From: DASSFG01 sp035547915
GTDB taxonomy: Bacteria; Planctomycetota; Planctomycetia; Pirellulales; JAICIG01
Direction of reading: 5' to 3'
NCBI GenBank assembly: GCA_035547915.1
Contig: DASZTS010000119.1
Coordinates: 48,018 to 112,017, forward strand
Length of the DNA: 64,000 bases
Part shown: positions 26,155 through 34,765 of the stretch, piece after piece
Layout: every line of letters starts with the position of its first letter
How positions within the stretch are numbered: the stretch's first letter is position 1
Translations under genes and position numbers: made by a program
The notes under the pieces: generated by a model
What the model was told of the DNA's origin: nothing
The model's input: the letters and a program-made list of their open reading frames with translations, nothing else
Databases searched by the model: none

Positions 26155-28083
26155 CTATTCTTTATTTCTCTGCGCCTCGGCCGACAGGCACTCGCCCCAC
26201 AACATCAGATCGTCGTCCGACAAACTGTTGTCGCGGACGAATTCGGTCGTCACCTCGGCTCCGTGGCCGACCAGCTTGGCGGCAACCTGCAAGCGACCGT
26301 TCTCCTGATAGGTGTAACGCACCTCCACGGGCCACCCGGCGGGCAGATTGGGCGGCAGGTCGCGAATAACGCACGTTCCGACTTCGATGCAGGCTTCGGG
26401 CAACTCGCTTTCACCCTCGACCACCGTGACTTTGACGTTCGGTTGGCCGGCCTTGAAAGTGCGAAAACGCCGCGCGGCACTGTGCGGCAACGGGGTATTC
26501 TTGGCGATGAGAATCTTGTTCACTCGATCGCGGCTCGACGGATCGATGCCCACCACCCCCAAGCTGTGCGAGTTGATATTCGTCACAGAGAACTGCGCAT
26601 GGCCGCTCCCGGTTCCTAGCTGCTGGAGCAGCAGGTCGGCATATAGCGCGGCCCCATGCGCCACGGCCTCGTCGGCCGACACGGAGTGGTCGACGGAGCG
26701 TCCGGCCATTTCTTCCAGCATGCGGCCGATCATCGGCATGCGTGTCGAACCGCCTACGACCAGCACGCGGTCGATGTCCTTCCACGTCAGGCCGGCCTGC
26801 ATGACGACGATGTCGGCGGTCGTTCCCGTTCTCAAGACGAACGGAGCGGTCGCCTCCTCGAACTCCTGCCGGCTCAGCTCCACCTTCAACCGTCGTCCGC
26901 GATGGTTGACGAACATCGTGGCCTTCGCCCGCTCGGACAGGGTCTTTTTGGCCATTTCCGCGGCCGGCCACATATCTTGCAACGTCTCGGGGCAGGAGCG
27001 GGGATCCTCACCCAGTTCCGGAGTGAGCTTCGTGGCGGCCAACTCGACGAGCTTTTCATCCCAGTCTTTGCCGCCCAGCCGCACGTCGCCGTCGGTGGCC
27101 AGGGCCTTGAACGACTGTCCCTGCATCTCGACCACCGTGACGTCGAAGGTGCCACCACCCAGGTCGTACACCAGCACGCGCACCGGCCGGTCGCCCGATA
27201 TTTGGCCGGACCGATCGAGAAACCCCTCCTGGTAGCCATATACGATGGCGGCCGCGGTCGGCTCGTTGATGATGTCGAGCACGTCCAAGCCGGCGAGTCG
27301 GCCGGCGTCCATCGTCGCGCGGCGGCGCGTCTCATCGAAGTACGCGGGCACCGTGATGACGGCCTTGCTCACGGGGCCGAGCTTGCGTTCGGCGTCGGCC
27401 TTCAAACGGCGGAGGACGTAGCTGGATATCACCTCCGGCGGCAGCAGTTCGCCGTTGATCTTTTTATGGTAATGTTTGCTCCCCATGTCGCGTTTGACAC
27501 AGTCGGCGACCTTGTCGGGCTCGAGCGCCGCGGCCAGCACGGCCTCCTTGCCCACGATCGGGCCGCTCTCGTCGAAGAGTACGACACTCGGCGTGATCAC
27601 ATCTCCATTGGAGTTGACGACGCTCGTTGGCCGTCCTTGCGGATCGAGAAAGGCGATGACCGAGTAGGTCGTCCCCAGGTCGATGCCTACCGCTGGCGGA
27701 GCGTCGGACGGCGCGGCCGGCAACGGCTTTTCGTCGGCGCCGGCGGCAGGGAGGTCGACCGGGTCTACCGGGTCCGGCGAAGACCACTCTCGCACGGCGG
27801 CCGACACCGCCTCTTGCCAGTCGGGACGCAGCGCCACCACGCCCTTACTGAGATCGAACACGCGGTCGCGGAGCGCCAAGCAGAAATCGTCCCAACGCAC
27901 CTGTTCGGGCGTGAGCATGCGTATTTGCATGGGCGCCGCCCGCCAGCTCGCCGCCACCACCCGGGCCCGGTAGCGCGTGTCGTCACGCACCGCCTCGGCG
28001 GGCTGGCCGACCATGTGTTTGAGCGCAGTGTGCAGGAAATCGAGATCGTATTTTTCCAGCAGCACACGAAGATCGACGCCCAT
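26155..28083 (-). CDS. Hsp70-family protein with an unusual N-terminal extension
   Basis: A 642-residue Hsp70 relative. Residues 1-~105 are a helical domain I do not recognise (MGVDLRVLLEKYDLDFLHTA, WDDFCLALRDRVFDL). The nucleotide-binding domain starts near 130 with VGIDLGTTYSVIAFLD and has all classic motifs: ITVPAYFDETRRRA, IINEPTAAAIVYGY, VYDLGGGTFDVTVVEM and VLVVGGSTRMPMI. After ~residue 510 there is a short beta-type substrate domain (FRTFKAGQPNVKVTVVEGES) and no helical lid, so it is not a housekeeping DnaK. It is the first gene of a three-gene minus-strand cluster with GYF and J-like/WD40 genes. I infer a specialised chaperone or ATP-driven assembly unit. Confidence 0.88.
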   Translation of the reverse strand: MGVDLRVLLEKYDLDFLHTALKHMVGQPAEAVRDDTRYRARVVAASWRAAPMQIRMLTPEQVRWDDFCLALRDRVFDLSKGVVALRPDWQEAVSAAVREWSSPDPVDPVDLPAAGADEKPLPAAPSDAPPAVGIDLGTTYSVIAFLDPQGRPTSVVNSNGDVITPSVVLFDESGPIVGKEAVLAAALEPDKVADCVKRDMGSKHYHKKINGELLPPEVISSYVLRRLKADAERKLGPVSKAVITVPAYFDETRRRATMDAGRLAGLDVLDIINEPTAAAIVYGYQEGFLDRSGQISGDRPVRVLVYDLGGGTFDVTVVEMQGQSFKALATDGDVRLGGKDWDEKLVELAATKLTPELGEDPRSCPETLQDMWPAAEMAKKTLSERAKATMFVNHRGRRLKVELSRQEFEEATAPFVLRTGTTADIVVMQAGLTWKDIDRVLVVGGSTRMPMIGRMLEEMAGRSVDHSVSADEAVAHGAALYADLLLQQLGTGSGHAQFSVTNINSHSLGVVGIDPSSRDRVNKILIAKNTPLPHSAARRFRTFKAGQPNVKVTVVEGESELPEACIEVGTCVIRDLPPNLPAGWPVEVRYTYQENGRLQVAAKLVGHGAEVTTEFVRDNSLSDDDLMLWGECLSAEAQRNKE

Positions 28084-28216
28084 ACCACTCGAATCGCGAT
28101 CGCGAACCCTCCACGCGTGGTTCGGTTCGATCGTAGCCCAATGGCGGCGTCATGTAAACTTGCAACCTCGCTCGCTAAACAGCGACGAGTGCGATCCCCG
28201 CGAACACGCGAACTCG

Positions 28217-28245
28217 TTGACGTGTCAAAATAGGACGTCTATTAT
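28217..28245 (+). promoter_or_regulatory. Sigma-70-type promoter for the DUF1559 gene at 28300
   Basis: TTGACG (28217-28222) and TATTAT (28240-28245) are separated by exactly 17 bases, close to the consensus. The predicted start of transcription is near 28252, about 48 bases before the ATG at 28300. It sits in the divergent gap between the Hsp70 cluster and the pilin-like gene. Confidence 0.65.
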
Positions 28246-28299
28246 GGCCGCAGTCGGTCGACTCACCCGTCCTTATCTCTTCCCAGGCAAAGGCTGCCA

Positions 28300-29292
28300 A
28301 TGCGACCACCCATGCTGCGCCCCCGCGGCGCTTTCACGTTGGTTGAGTTGCTCGTCGTCATCGCCATCATCGGCATCTTGGTGGCTCTGCTGCTTCCTGC
28401 CGTGCAGGCCGCGCGCGAGTCGGCTCGCCGCTCGCAGTGTCAGAACAATATGCGCCAGATAGGCGTCGCACTGCATAACTATGAGTCGACGTGCGGCCGG
28501 TTGCCGCCCGGCGGGTTCTATCCCATCGCCACGGTCGTGCCCGACAGCTATTCGGTACATTGCCGGATCTTGCCCTATATGGAGCAATCGAGCTCATACC
28601 AGTTGCTCAATCTCTCTCTGGCGGCGACCAGCCAACCGCAGGTCGTGATGCAACATATCCCCAGCTATGTCTGCCCGTCCGAGATCGAGGCCGTGGCCCG
28701 CAACTCGACGCCCGTACGTTTTCCCACGACCTACGCTTACAACGTCGGTACCTGGTTTGTATGGGATCCCAACACGGGGCTGAGCGGTAATGGTTCCTTC
28801 GCCATGAATACGTGCCGCCGCATCACCGATATTCGGGATGGAACGAGTCACACGGTGGCCTTCTCGGAGGTCAAGGCATATCAACCTTATTTTCTGGGAG
28901 GCTCGCCGCCGACCGCACTGAACGTGGCGCCCCCGACCAGTGCCGCAGGCGTGCTCGCCTACGGTGGAAACCTTTCGACGACCGGTCACACGGGTTGGAC
29001 GGAAGGACAGACCTTTCAGACGGGCTTCACTTTCGTTCTCACACCGAATACCGTCGTGCCTTATAGCAACGCCGGGACAAACTATGACGTGGACTACATA
29101 TCGAGCCGAGATGGGTCGTCGGCCACGGCCTATTCTTATGATTCCGTCACATCGCGCAGCTACCATTCCGGCGACATAGTGAACTCGTTGATGTTGGACG
29201 GCTCGGTGCGGGTGGTCACTTCGTCCATCGATCTGTTTGTGTGGCGCGCTGCCGGCACGCCTGCCGCGGGTGATGCCGCGGGTGAGTTCTGA
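28300..29292 (+). CDS. DUF1559 pilin-like protein
   Basis: A 330-residue planctomycete DUF1559 protein. It starts with a type IV prepilin-like leader: a short basic peptide, then GAFTLVELLVVIAIIGILVA, with the Glu five residues after the processing Gly-Ala/Phe point. The conserved continuation is LLLPAVQAARESARRSQCQNN, QIGVALHNYES and LPPGG. The C-terminal HxnDG-like box is present as DGSVRVVTSSIDLFVW. Such proteins are likely processed by a prepilin peptidase and sit in the cell envelope; their exact role is unknown. Two further members lie at 33696 and 34766. An alternative start is the ATG at 28312. It converges on the dikinase-like gene. Confidence 0.9.
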   Translation: MRPPMLRPRGAFTLVELLVVIAIIGILVALLLPAVQAARESARRSQCQNNMRQIGVALHNYESTCGRLPPGGFYPIATVVPDSYSVHCRILPYMEQSSSYQLLNLSLAATSQPQVVMQHIPSYVCPSEIEAVARNSTPVRFPTTYAYNVGTWFVWDPNTGLSGNGSFAMNTCRRITDIRDGTSHTVAFSEVKAYQPYFLGGSPPTALNVAPPTSAAGVLAYGGNLSTTGHTGWTEGQTFQTGFTFVLTPNTVVPYSNAGTNYDVDYISSRDGSSATAYSYDSVTSRSYHSGDIVNSLMLDGSVRVVTSSIDLFVWRAAGTPAAGDAAGEF

Positions 29293-29304
29293 GCGATCGC
29301 CGGC

Positions 29305-32046
29305 TCAGTTGCCGTCCGTCGTTATGTCGCGCCGCTCGATCCGTCCCTCGTCGGCGTCGATCGACAGTTTTTCGCCCGTCACGAGCCGGCCAACAACGCC
29401 TCGAGCTGCGACGGCCGGAATCGCAAGCTGCCGGGCCAAGAGCGCGATGTGCGACAGGGCACCGGCCTGCTCGACCACCAGCCCCGCCGCCCAGGCGAGT
29501 GCCGGCATAGAAGCCGGGTCGATCGATGAGGCAACGACGATTCGGTCGCGGCACAGATCGGCGTCGCAATGGCCGTCGTTCACGATCAAGACCGCGCCCG
29601 ATGCCCGGCCGCGAGAGAGCGGACGGGCCGCGATCGTCTGGCCCATCTCGGGCCGCGGCGGCAGCCCGAAACCCGGCAAGTCGTCGGTGACCTCGAAAAC
29701 GGGCGGCACATAGAGCCGCCGGCAGGCCGCGTACCGCTCGCGGCGGTCGCTGACGATCCGCGGCCAATCCCGCCCTTCATGCAGCCGCTCTACCTCGGGC
29801 ACGGTCAAATAGAAGATGCCCGAGCCGAGTTCGGTGCGGCGAGCGAGTTCCAGCAGCACGTCGCGGAGCACGTCGTAGGCCCGCAGCAGTTCGTGCTTGC
29901 CGATCTCGCGATAGGGGAGTAGCCGGAACGCCTGCTCGAGTAATTCGGCCGACCGGCCTGCCAGGGTTAGCCCGAAATCGTCGCACAGCCGACGTACATC
30001 GGCCGTTGGCGGGACCGCGGGAGTTTCGCGCTGCGTCGATCGACGAGCGGCCCAGCGGCGCGCGGCGTCGAGCGCCGCCGCCGGCCTTTCTCGCCAGCGG
30101 GGCGACGAGAGGTCCATTTCGCCCGGCCCGCGGTGGCCAAATTCGTGCAGAAATGCCGTGATTGTCGCCTTTCCCGCCGCCAATTCAGCGAACAGGGTCT
30201 GCTGCCGGCAGGTCACCGGATCGGCGAGTTCCGTCAAAATGGCGCCGGCGATCTCGCGGTGCCGTTCCACATCGATCTTCTCCAATCCCTGTGTGAACAA
30301 CCGCCAAGCGGCCACACCGAGCGCTCCCGGCAAGAAAGTCTCGGGCGCCAATTCGTCGAACACGGTGCGTCGACGCCGGCGGAACAGTTCGACCAGCTCG
30401 TCCAACGAAAGGCGGCCCAGGTCGAGCCGCCGCTCGTCTTCGACGAAACGGCCGATCCGTGGCACAACGTCGCGATCAAACCGCTCGGCTGCTCCGCGAG
30501 TCAGCCTGCGGCGGCGCCATTCCGACCGGGCGATGGTCGCCAGGACCCAAGGCCAACGCAACAGGAACCACGGGTCGAGTTGCTCCAGGTCCAACCGCGT
30601 AGGCGGCCGATCCAAGCACGCGGAATCTTGCCGCAGGGCGTCGACGTCGATCGACAATGGGTACCCCGCGCACAACATCTCCGTCATACGTTGCGGGTCG
30701 GCATAGATCCGGCCCGCGATCAACTCCAAGAAGCCGTCGCGGCAGACGCGGCGCGAGGGTCGATAGCCGAGCCGGCGGTAGAGATGCCCGAACCCGCCCC
30801 GCCCCGTCATGAACTGCCGCCACAGGTCCCAGGTCAACGGAGTCGGAACAGGGAGCGTTTCGCCCAGATCGTGCCGCACCCACAGCCGCCTTCCCTGCCG
30901 CGCCCAATCGAGCAGTCGGCGGCGTTCGGTCTGGCGGGTTTCTTCATCGGCAGCCGCGTCAGGCGGTCGATCGAGCGGTCGGGCCTGGAAGAAGACAAGT
31001 TCGCCGGCCGCATAGCCGAACTCGACGTCGGCCGGCGCCCCGAGCAACGCTTCGATCGTCAACGCGTCGCGGCCGAGCCGCTCGAGACCGTGCCGGGCGA
31101 ACTCGGTCATGGCACGGCAATCACACTCGGGCTTCTGCGTTTCGCGGACCGCCAGCGTGTCGCGTTCGATGGTCCACTGTGCGGGCGCGGCACGACCGGC
31201 AACGACACGGCGCCCCAAGCCGCCGGCGGCCTCGACGAGCATTGCATCGGAGCCGGGACGGAAAGGATCTCGCGAAAACACCACGCCGGCAACCTCCGCG
31301 GCGAACATCGCCTGCACGATCACCGCGGTCCCGTCGTCGGACTCCCACCCGCGCAGCTCGCGGTAGCGAACGCTCTGCTCACTCCGCCATGAATCGAAGA
31401 CGGCGGTGACGGACGCTCGCAACAGTTCGGCCGGGTCGTCTGGCAGCGGACCATCAGAGGACGACGCATAATGTTGCAGCCAGCGCTCCGCGCGCTGCCG
31501 TGCGGGCAGATCGCTCAACTCCTTGGTGAATCGGTCTGCCGCGACTCGGCCTAAGCAAACCGCAGCGAATCCGTCCAGGAATTCGGCAAACGCTTCCCAC
31601 GCCCACTCCTCGTCGGTCTGTCGTGCCAGCGATTCCGTCAGCCCGCAGTGCAAAATGGTGGTCAACAGACCGGGCATCGTGTCGACCGCGCCGCTGCGGA
31701 CGGCGACCGTCAGCGGCCGTGCGGGTTGGGCGAAGCCTCGGCCGGTCACGGTCGCGAGTCGGGCCAGGCCCTGCTCGATCTCCTGCCACAAGCCGGCGGG
31801 CCAGCGACGGTCGGCCGCATAGTATTGGCGACAGGCGGCGGTCGTGATCGTGAAGGCCGGCGGCACCCGCAAGCCGGCGCGCCGGAGCAGATCGAGCGAG
31901 GCGCTCTTGCCTCCCAGCAAACGTCTTGCCTCGCGCTCGTCGCAGGGAAGCGGTTCGCCCAGAAAATGGACCCAACGGTCGGCGCGGTCGGCCGAACCGT
32001 TCCCGCCGATGGCCTCCGACTGCGGCGCAGGCTGGTGGTTGCTCAT
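29305..32046 (-). CDS. PPDK/PEP-synthase-like dikinase lacking the PEP barrel
   Basis: A 913-residue enzyme with a pyruvate-phosphate-dikinase-type ATP-binding half: LLGGKSASLDLLRRAGLRVP (~44-63), AVRSGAVDTMPGLLTTIL and GTAVIVQAMF...GVVFSRDPF. A long helical middle (~375-790) is unlike PPDK. The C-terminal swivelling phosphohistidine domain (~815-905) has the His in GALSHIALLARQLAIPAV. There is no C-terminal PEP/pyruvate TIM barrel. The order ATP-grasp, helical domain, His domain resembles rifampin phosphotransferase (about 865 residues), so it may phosphorylate a small molecule rather than make PEP. The ATG overlaps the stop of the PQQ-propeller gene (ATGA), so the two are coupled. The substrate is unknown. 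Confidence 0.8.
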   Translation of the reverse strand: MSNHQPAPQSEAIGGNGSADRADRWVHFLGEPLPCDEREARRLLGGKSASLDLLRRAGLRVPPAFTITTAACRQYYAADRRWPAGLWQEIEQGLARLATVTGRGFAQPARPLTVAVRSGAVDTMPGLLTTILHCGLTESLARQTDEEWAWEAFAEFLDGFAAVCLGRVAADRFTKELSDLPARQRAERWLQHYASSSDGPLPDDPAELLRASVTAVFDSWRSEQSVRYRELRGWESDDGTAVIVQAMFAAEVAGVVFSRDPFRPGSDAMLVEAAGGLGRRVVAGRAAPAQWTIERDTLAVRETQKPECDCRAMTEFARHGLERLGRDALTIEALLGAPADVEFGYAAGELVFFQARPLDRPPDAAADEETRQTERRRLLDWARQGRRLWVRHDLGETLPVPTPLTWDLWRQFMTGRGGFGHLYRRLGYRPSRRVCRDGFLELIAGRIYADPQRMTEMLCAGYPLSIDVDALRQDSACLDRPPTRLDLEQLDPWFLLRWPWVLATIARSEWRRRRLTRGAAERFDRDVVPRIGRFVEDERRLDLGRLSLDELVELFRRRRRTVFDELAPETFLPGALGVAAWRLFTQGLEKIDVERHREIAGAILTELADPVTCRQQTLFAELAAGKATITAFLHEFGHRGPGEMDLSSPRWRERPAAALDAARRWAARRSTQRETPAVPPTADVRRLCDDFGLTLAGRSAELLEQAFRLLPYREIGKHELLRAYDVLRDVLLELARRTELGSGIFYLTVPEVERLHEGRDWPRIVSDRRERYAACRRLYVPPVFEVTDDLPGFGLPPRPEMGQTIAARPLSRGRASGAVLIVNDGHCDADLCRDRIVVASSIDPASMPALAWAAGLVVEQAGALSHIALLARQLAIPAVAARGVVGRLVTGEKLSIDADEGRIERRDITTDGN

Positions 32047-33545
32047 TCGTCCGGTTCATCGCCCGCGGTCCGACTCTGCGGCGGCGCGCCGGCATGCCGT
32101 TCCGCCGCCGGAACACCGACGCACACGAACCCGTCATGCGGTGTGCCGACGAACACCTGGCCACCGAATACCACCGGCGAACTGAAGTAGGCTCCCGCGG
32201 CACCGAGTCGCGTGCTGAAGATCGGCTCGAGTCGCCGATCGAGCGCCGTCAGCAGGCCATCGCACGACACGCAATAGATCGTCCTCGGCGTGACCGCCGG
32301 CGCCGCCAGCACCCCTGAGTCGGCCTGCCAACGATGGAGGACCTGGCCGCCGTGATCGACAACGTATAGCTGGCCGGCCGTCGTCGCGAAGACGATCCCG
32401 CTGTCGTCCGCGACGACGGCACCCAGCAACGGCGATGGTGTCGCGAGCGTCCAGACCGTTTCCCACGTGGCCAGGTCGAGGCAACGGAGTTCGCCCGGCG
32501 AGTGCTCGGCCGGATTCACGTAGTCGGCGTCGCCCATCCCCAGATAGATACGCCCGCCGCTGATCGCCGGAGGACTGAAGACCGGCAACGGCATAGGAAG
32601 CCGCGCCAATTCGGCACCCGATGTGGCGTCGAGCACGGCCAGCGCCTCGCCTCCGCGCCCCAGGCCGACGTAGACGCATTCGTCGCACACGGCCAGACCC
32701 GTCTCCGCGTCGCGATAGCGTTCGCCGGGTGCATGCCACACGACCCGATGGGCATCGTCGGCCGTCAGGCTGAGACAATAAACCCCATCGTCGCCGGCGG
32801 CGAAATAAACGCGGTCACCTTCGATGGTGGGCGTACATTCGATGTGGCTCCTGGTGGCGAATTCGAACGCGGGCCTCAGCACCCCGTCGTCACCCGTGCG
32901 GAATGCCACCAACCGTGCCCCTGAGGTGTTGTGCAGCCCTTCGCCTGCCACGAGATATCCGTTGGCCAGCACGGGCGACGAGAAGGTGGCCCGATAGGCG
33001 TCGGGCGCGAGGGTCCAGAGCAGCCGTCCGCTCTCCGCCTGCCAACTAAAGAAGCGCGACGAATCGCCGCGCACGCCGATGGCGATCAGGGCGTCGTCCG
33101 CCACGGCGGCCGAGGAGTAGAACTGGAAATCGCGGCCGCCGCTGAAGGTGACGCCTCCTCGTACGGGACCGGGGCGGCCGTCGCCGTGTCCGCGGCGGGT
33201 CAGATCGCCACGAAACGTCGGCCAATGGGCGGATCGCAAGTCTGCCTGCACGGCGGGCGGTGTGCCGGGGACGTGTAACCACGCGCGGGCCTCGACCAGC
33301 CCGGCCACCGCCAACCCCAGCACCAGCAAGCCGGGCTTCTGCCTCCAGACAATCCGTCCCAGCTTGGCCAGTGCGGCGGGCCGCAACGTGGCAGCGGCGG
33401 TCAACGCCGTGAGCAGGCTCGCCAACAAGGCGGCCAAGAGGCCGGCCGCGGCGGGCAGCAGTGGCAACACCGCCAGCAAGGGCGGGTGGGAGGAAGCCGA
33501 GTCGAGTGACAAGCCGACAGACCGGGCAAAGCGGACAGAAACCAT
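32043..33545 (-). CDS. Membrane-anchored PQQ-like beta-propeller protein
   Basis: A 500-residue protein. The N-terminus has two hydrophobic segments, ~22-58 (LLAVLPLLPAAAGLLAALLA onward) and ~72-88 (GLLVLGLAVAGLVEA). The rest is a PQQ_2-type propeller with repeated strands such as SSPVLANGYLVAGEG, PTIEGDRVYFAAGDDGVYCL, CDECVYVGLGRGGEALAVLD and SSPVVFGGQVFVGTPHDGFV. The early motif WPTFRGDLTRRG is typical of planctomycete PQQ-like proteins. Quinone-binding residues cannot be confirmed, and many such proteins bind no PQQ. It overlaps the dikinase-like gene by four bases, so they probably act together. It is divergent from the pilin-like gene at 33696. Confidence 0.82.
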   Translation of the reverse strand: MVSVRFARSVGLSLDSASSHPPLLAVLPLLPAAAGLLAALLASLLTALTAAATLRPAALAKLGRIVWRQKPGLLVLGLAVAGLVEARAWLHVPGTPPAVQADLRSAHWPTFRGDLTRRGHGDGRPGPVRGGVTFSGGRDFQFYSSAAVADDALIAIGVRGDSSRFFSWQAESGRLLWTLAPDAYRATFSSPVLANGYLVAGEGLHNTSGARLVAFRTGDDGVLRPAFEFATRSHIECTPTIEGDRVYFAAGDDGVYCLSLTADDAHRVVWHAPGERYRDAETGLAVCDECVYVGLGRGGEALAVLDATSGAELARLPMPLPVFSPPAISGGRIYLGMGDADYVNPAEHSPGELRCLDLATWETVWTLATPSPLLGAVVADDSGIVFATTAGQLYVVDHGGQVLHRWQADSGVLAAPAVTPRTIYCVSCDGLLTALDRRLEPIFSTRLGAAGAYFSSPVVFGGQVFVGTPHDGFVCVGVPAAERHAGAPPQSRTAGDEPDE

Positions 33546-33601
33546 TCCACGGTACGTTCTTGTACGATAGCCACCCCCGGCCGCGAGGGCAAAGCGCCGA
33601 C

Positions 33602-33630
33602 TTTCGGCCCGTCGCGGCCCACATTAAGAT
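33602..33630 (+). promoter_or_regulatory. Promoter of the first tandem DUF1559 gene
   Basis: TTTCGG (33602-33607), 17 bases, then TAAGAT (33625-33630). The 12-mer CATTAAGATGGT containing the -10 box recurs before the neighbouring paralogue at 34691-34702, at nearly the same distance from the start codon (74 versus 75 bases). This conservation supports a real promoter or operator. Confidence 0.55.
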
Positions 33631-33695
33631 GGTCTGGTCGGCGTGCGTGCCGGCCATGCCCACGTTCCTTGCCAGCGCCGTAGAAGAGTCGCCCC

Positions 33696-34655
33696 ATGTG
33701 CCGCAGGCGCGCGTTCACTCTGATAGAGCTTCTGGTCGTGGTGGCCATCATCGGCATCCTGACCGCCCTGCTGATACCCGCGGTGCAGGCCGCGCGCGAG
33801 AGCGGCCGTCGCACGCAATGTGCGTCGCAGCTCCGGCAGATCGGCATCGCCATGGCGCTCTACCACGACGCGCGGGGCGGATTTCCGCCCGGATTCATCT
33901 ACAACGGGCCGCCCAGACCGATACCGGCCAACCTGAACCAGCACCGGTTCCTGGCCGATGCCCCCGTCTTCACGCAAAATCTGCCATGCGACCCGGGTTG
34001 GGGCTGGTTGACCCTGATTCTGCCCTTTCTCGAAAACCGCCCGCTTGACGAGTCGATCGACCTCACGTCGGCCGTCTGGCTGCCGCAGAACTTGTCGCTG
34101 CGTTGCCAAGGACTGGCCATCGCCGATTGTCCGAGCGATACGGCGAAGGGCGTCTTTCCGGTAGTGAGCCAATACGGCGACGTTTCCTGGTTGTGCCGCT
34201 CCTCCAGCTACGCCGCCTGCTACGGATCGTTCGGCCTGATCAACACCGACCCCGATTACGGCAGCGGACTCTTTCTGCGCAACAGCCATTTCCGTCTTGC
34301 GGACATCCTCGATGGCGCGAGTTCGACGATTGCCGTCGGTGAACGCGCGACGATGCTCGCCCGGGCGCCGTGGGCGGGCGTCATCACTCACGGCACGGTC
34401 GTCACCACCCCGGGCGCTCCCGTCTACACGTCGGTATCCGAAGAAGCGCCGGTGATGGCGCTGGCCCGCACGGCCAACAACTACCTGAACAGCCCCTATA
34501 GCGAACCGTACGATTTCTTCTCCGCTCACAGCGAAATCGTCAATTTCCTGTTCGCCGACGGATCGGTGCACCGCCTGTCCGCATCGACGGACCTCGACGC
34601 ACTGCACTGCTTGTCGACGATGACCGGGGGCGAAGCGGTCCAACCGGATCCGTGA
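33696..34655 (+). CDS. DUF1559 pilin-like protein, tandem paralogue A
   Basis: A 319-residue DUF1559 protein: MCRRRAFTLIELLVVVAIIG with the prepilin-type leader, LIPAVQAARESGRRTQCASQ, then QIGIAMALYHDARGGFPPGF. The centre has the family loop DPGWGWLTLILPFLEN, and the C-terminus has FSAHSEIVNFLFADGSVHRL (the HxnDG-type box). It is closely similar to the next gene along its whole length, including GLINTDPDYGSGLF and TANNYLNSPYSEPYDFFSAH, so the pair is a recent tandem duplication that also copied the promoter. It is probably exported and processed by a prepilin peptidase. Function unknown. Confidence 0.9.
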   Translation: MCRRRAFTLIELLVVVAIIGILTALLIPAVQAARESGRRTQCASQLRQIGIAMALYHDARGGFPPGFIYNGPPRPIPANLNQHRFLADAPVFTQNLPCDPGWGWLTLILPFLENRPLDESIDLTSAVWLPQNLSLRCQGLAIADCPSDTAKGVFPVVSQYGDVSWLCRSSSYAACYGSFGLINTDPDYGSGLFLRNSHFRLADILDGASSTIAVGERATMLARAPWAGVITHGTVVTTPGAPVYTSVSEEAPVMALARTANNYLNSPYSEPYDFFSAHSEIVNFLFADGSVHRLSASTDLDALHCLSTMTGGEAVQPDP

Positions 34656-34670
34656 GAGCGCGACAGACTC

Positions 34671-34699
34671 TTTCCGGGGTGCGCACACCGCATTAAGAT
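34671..34699 (+). promoter_or_regulatory. Promoter of the second tandem DUF1559 gene
   Basis: TTTCCG (34671-34676), 17 bases, then TAAGAT (34694-34699), inside the shared 12-mer CATTAAGATGGT. It matches the promoter of the upstream paralogue in hexamers and spacing. It lies only 16 bases after the stop of the first paralogue, so both genes can be transcribed independently. Confidence 0.55.
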
Positions 34700-34765
34700 G
34701 GTGTGATTCGATATGGAGATGGCCTGATCCGATCTGCGCCGCCCACGCTCAGGAACCATTCACCC

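Noticed and set aside
26155..28083. Calling the Hsp70 gene dnaK.
   Set aside because: It has a long N-terminal extension, lacks the helical lid, and is not next to grpE or dnaJ.
29305..32046. Calling the dikinase PpsA or PpdK.
   Set aside because: The C-terminal PEP/pyruvate barrel is missing and the middle domain is unlike either enzyme.
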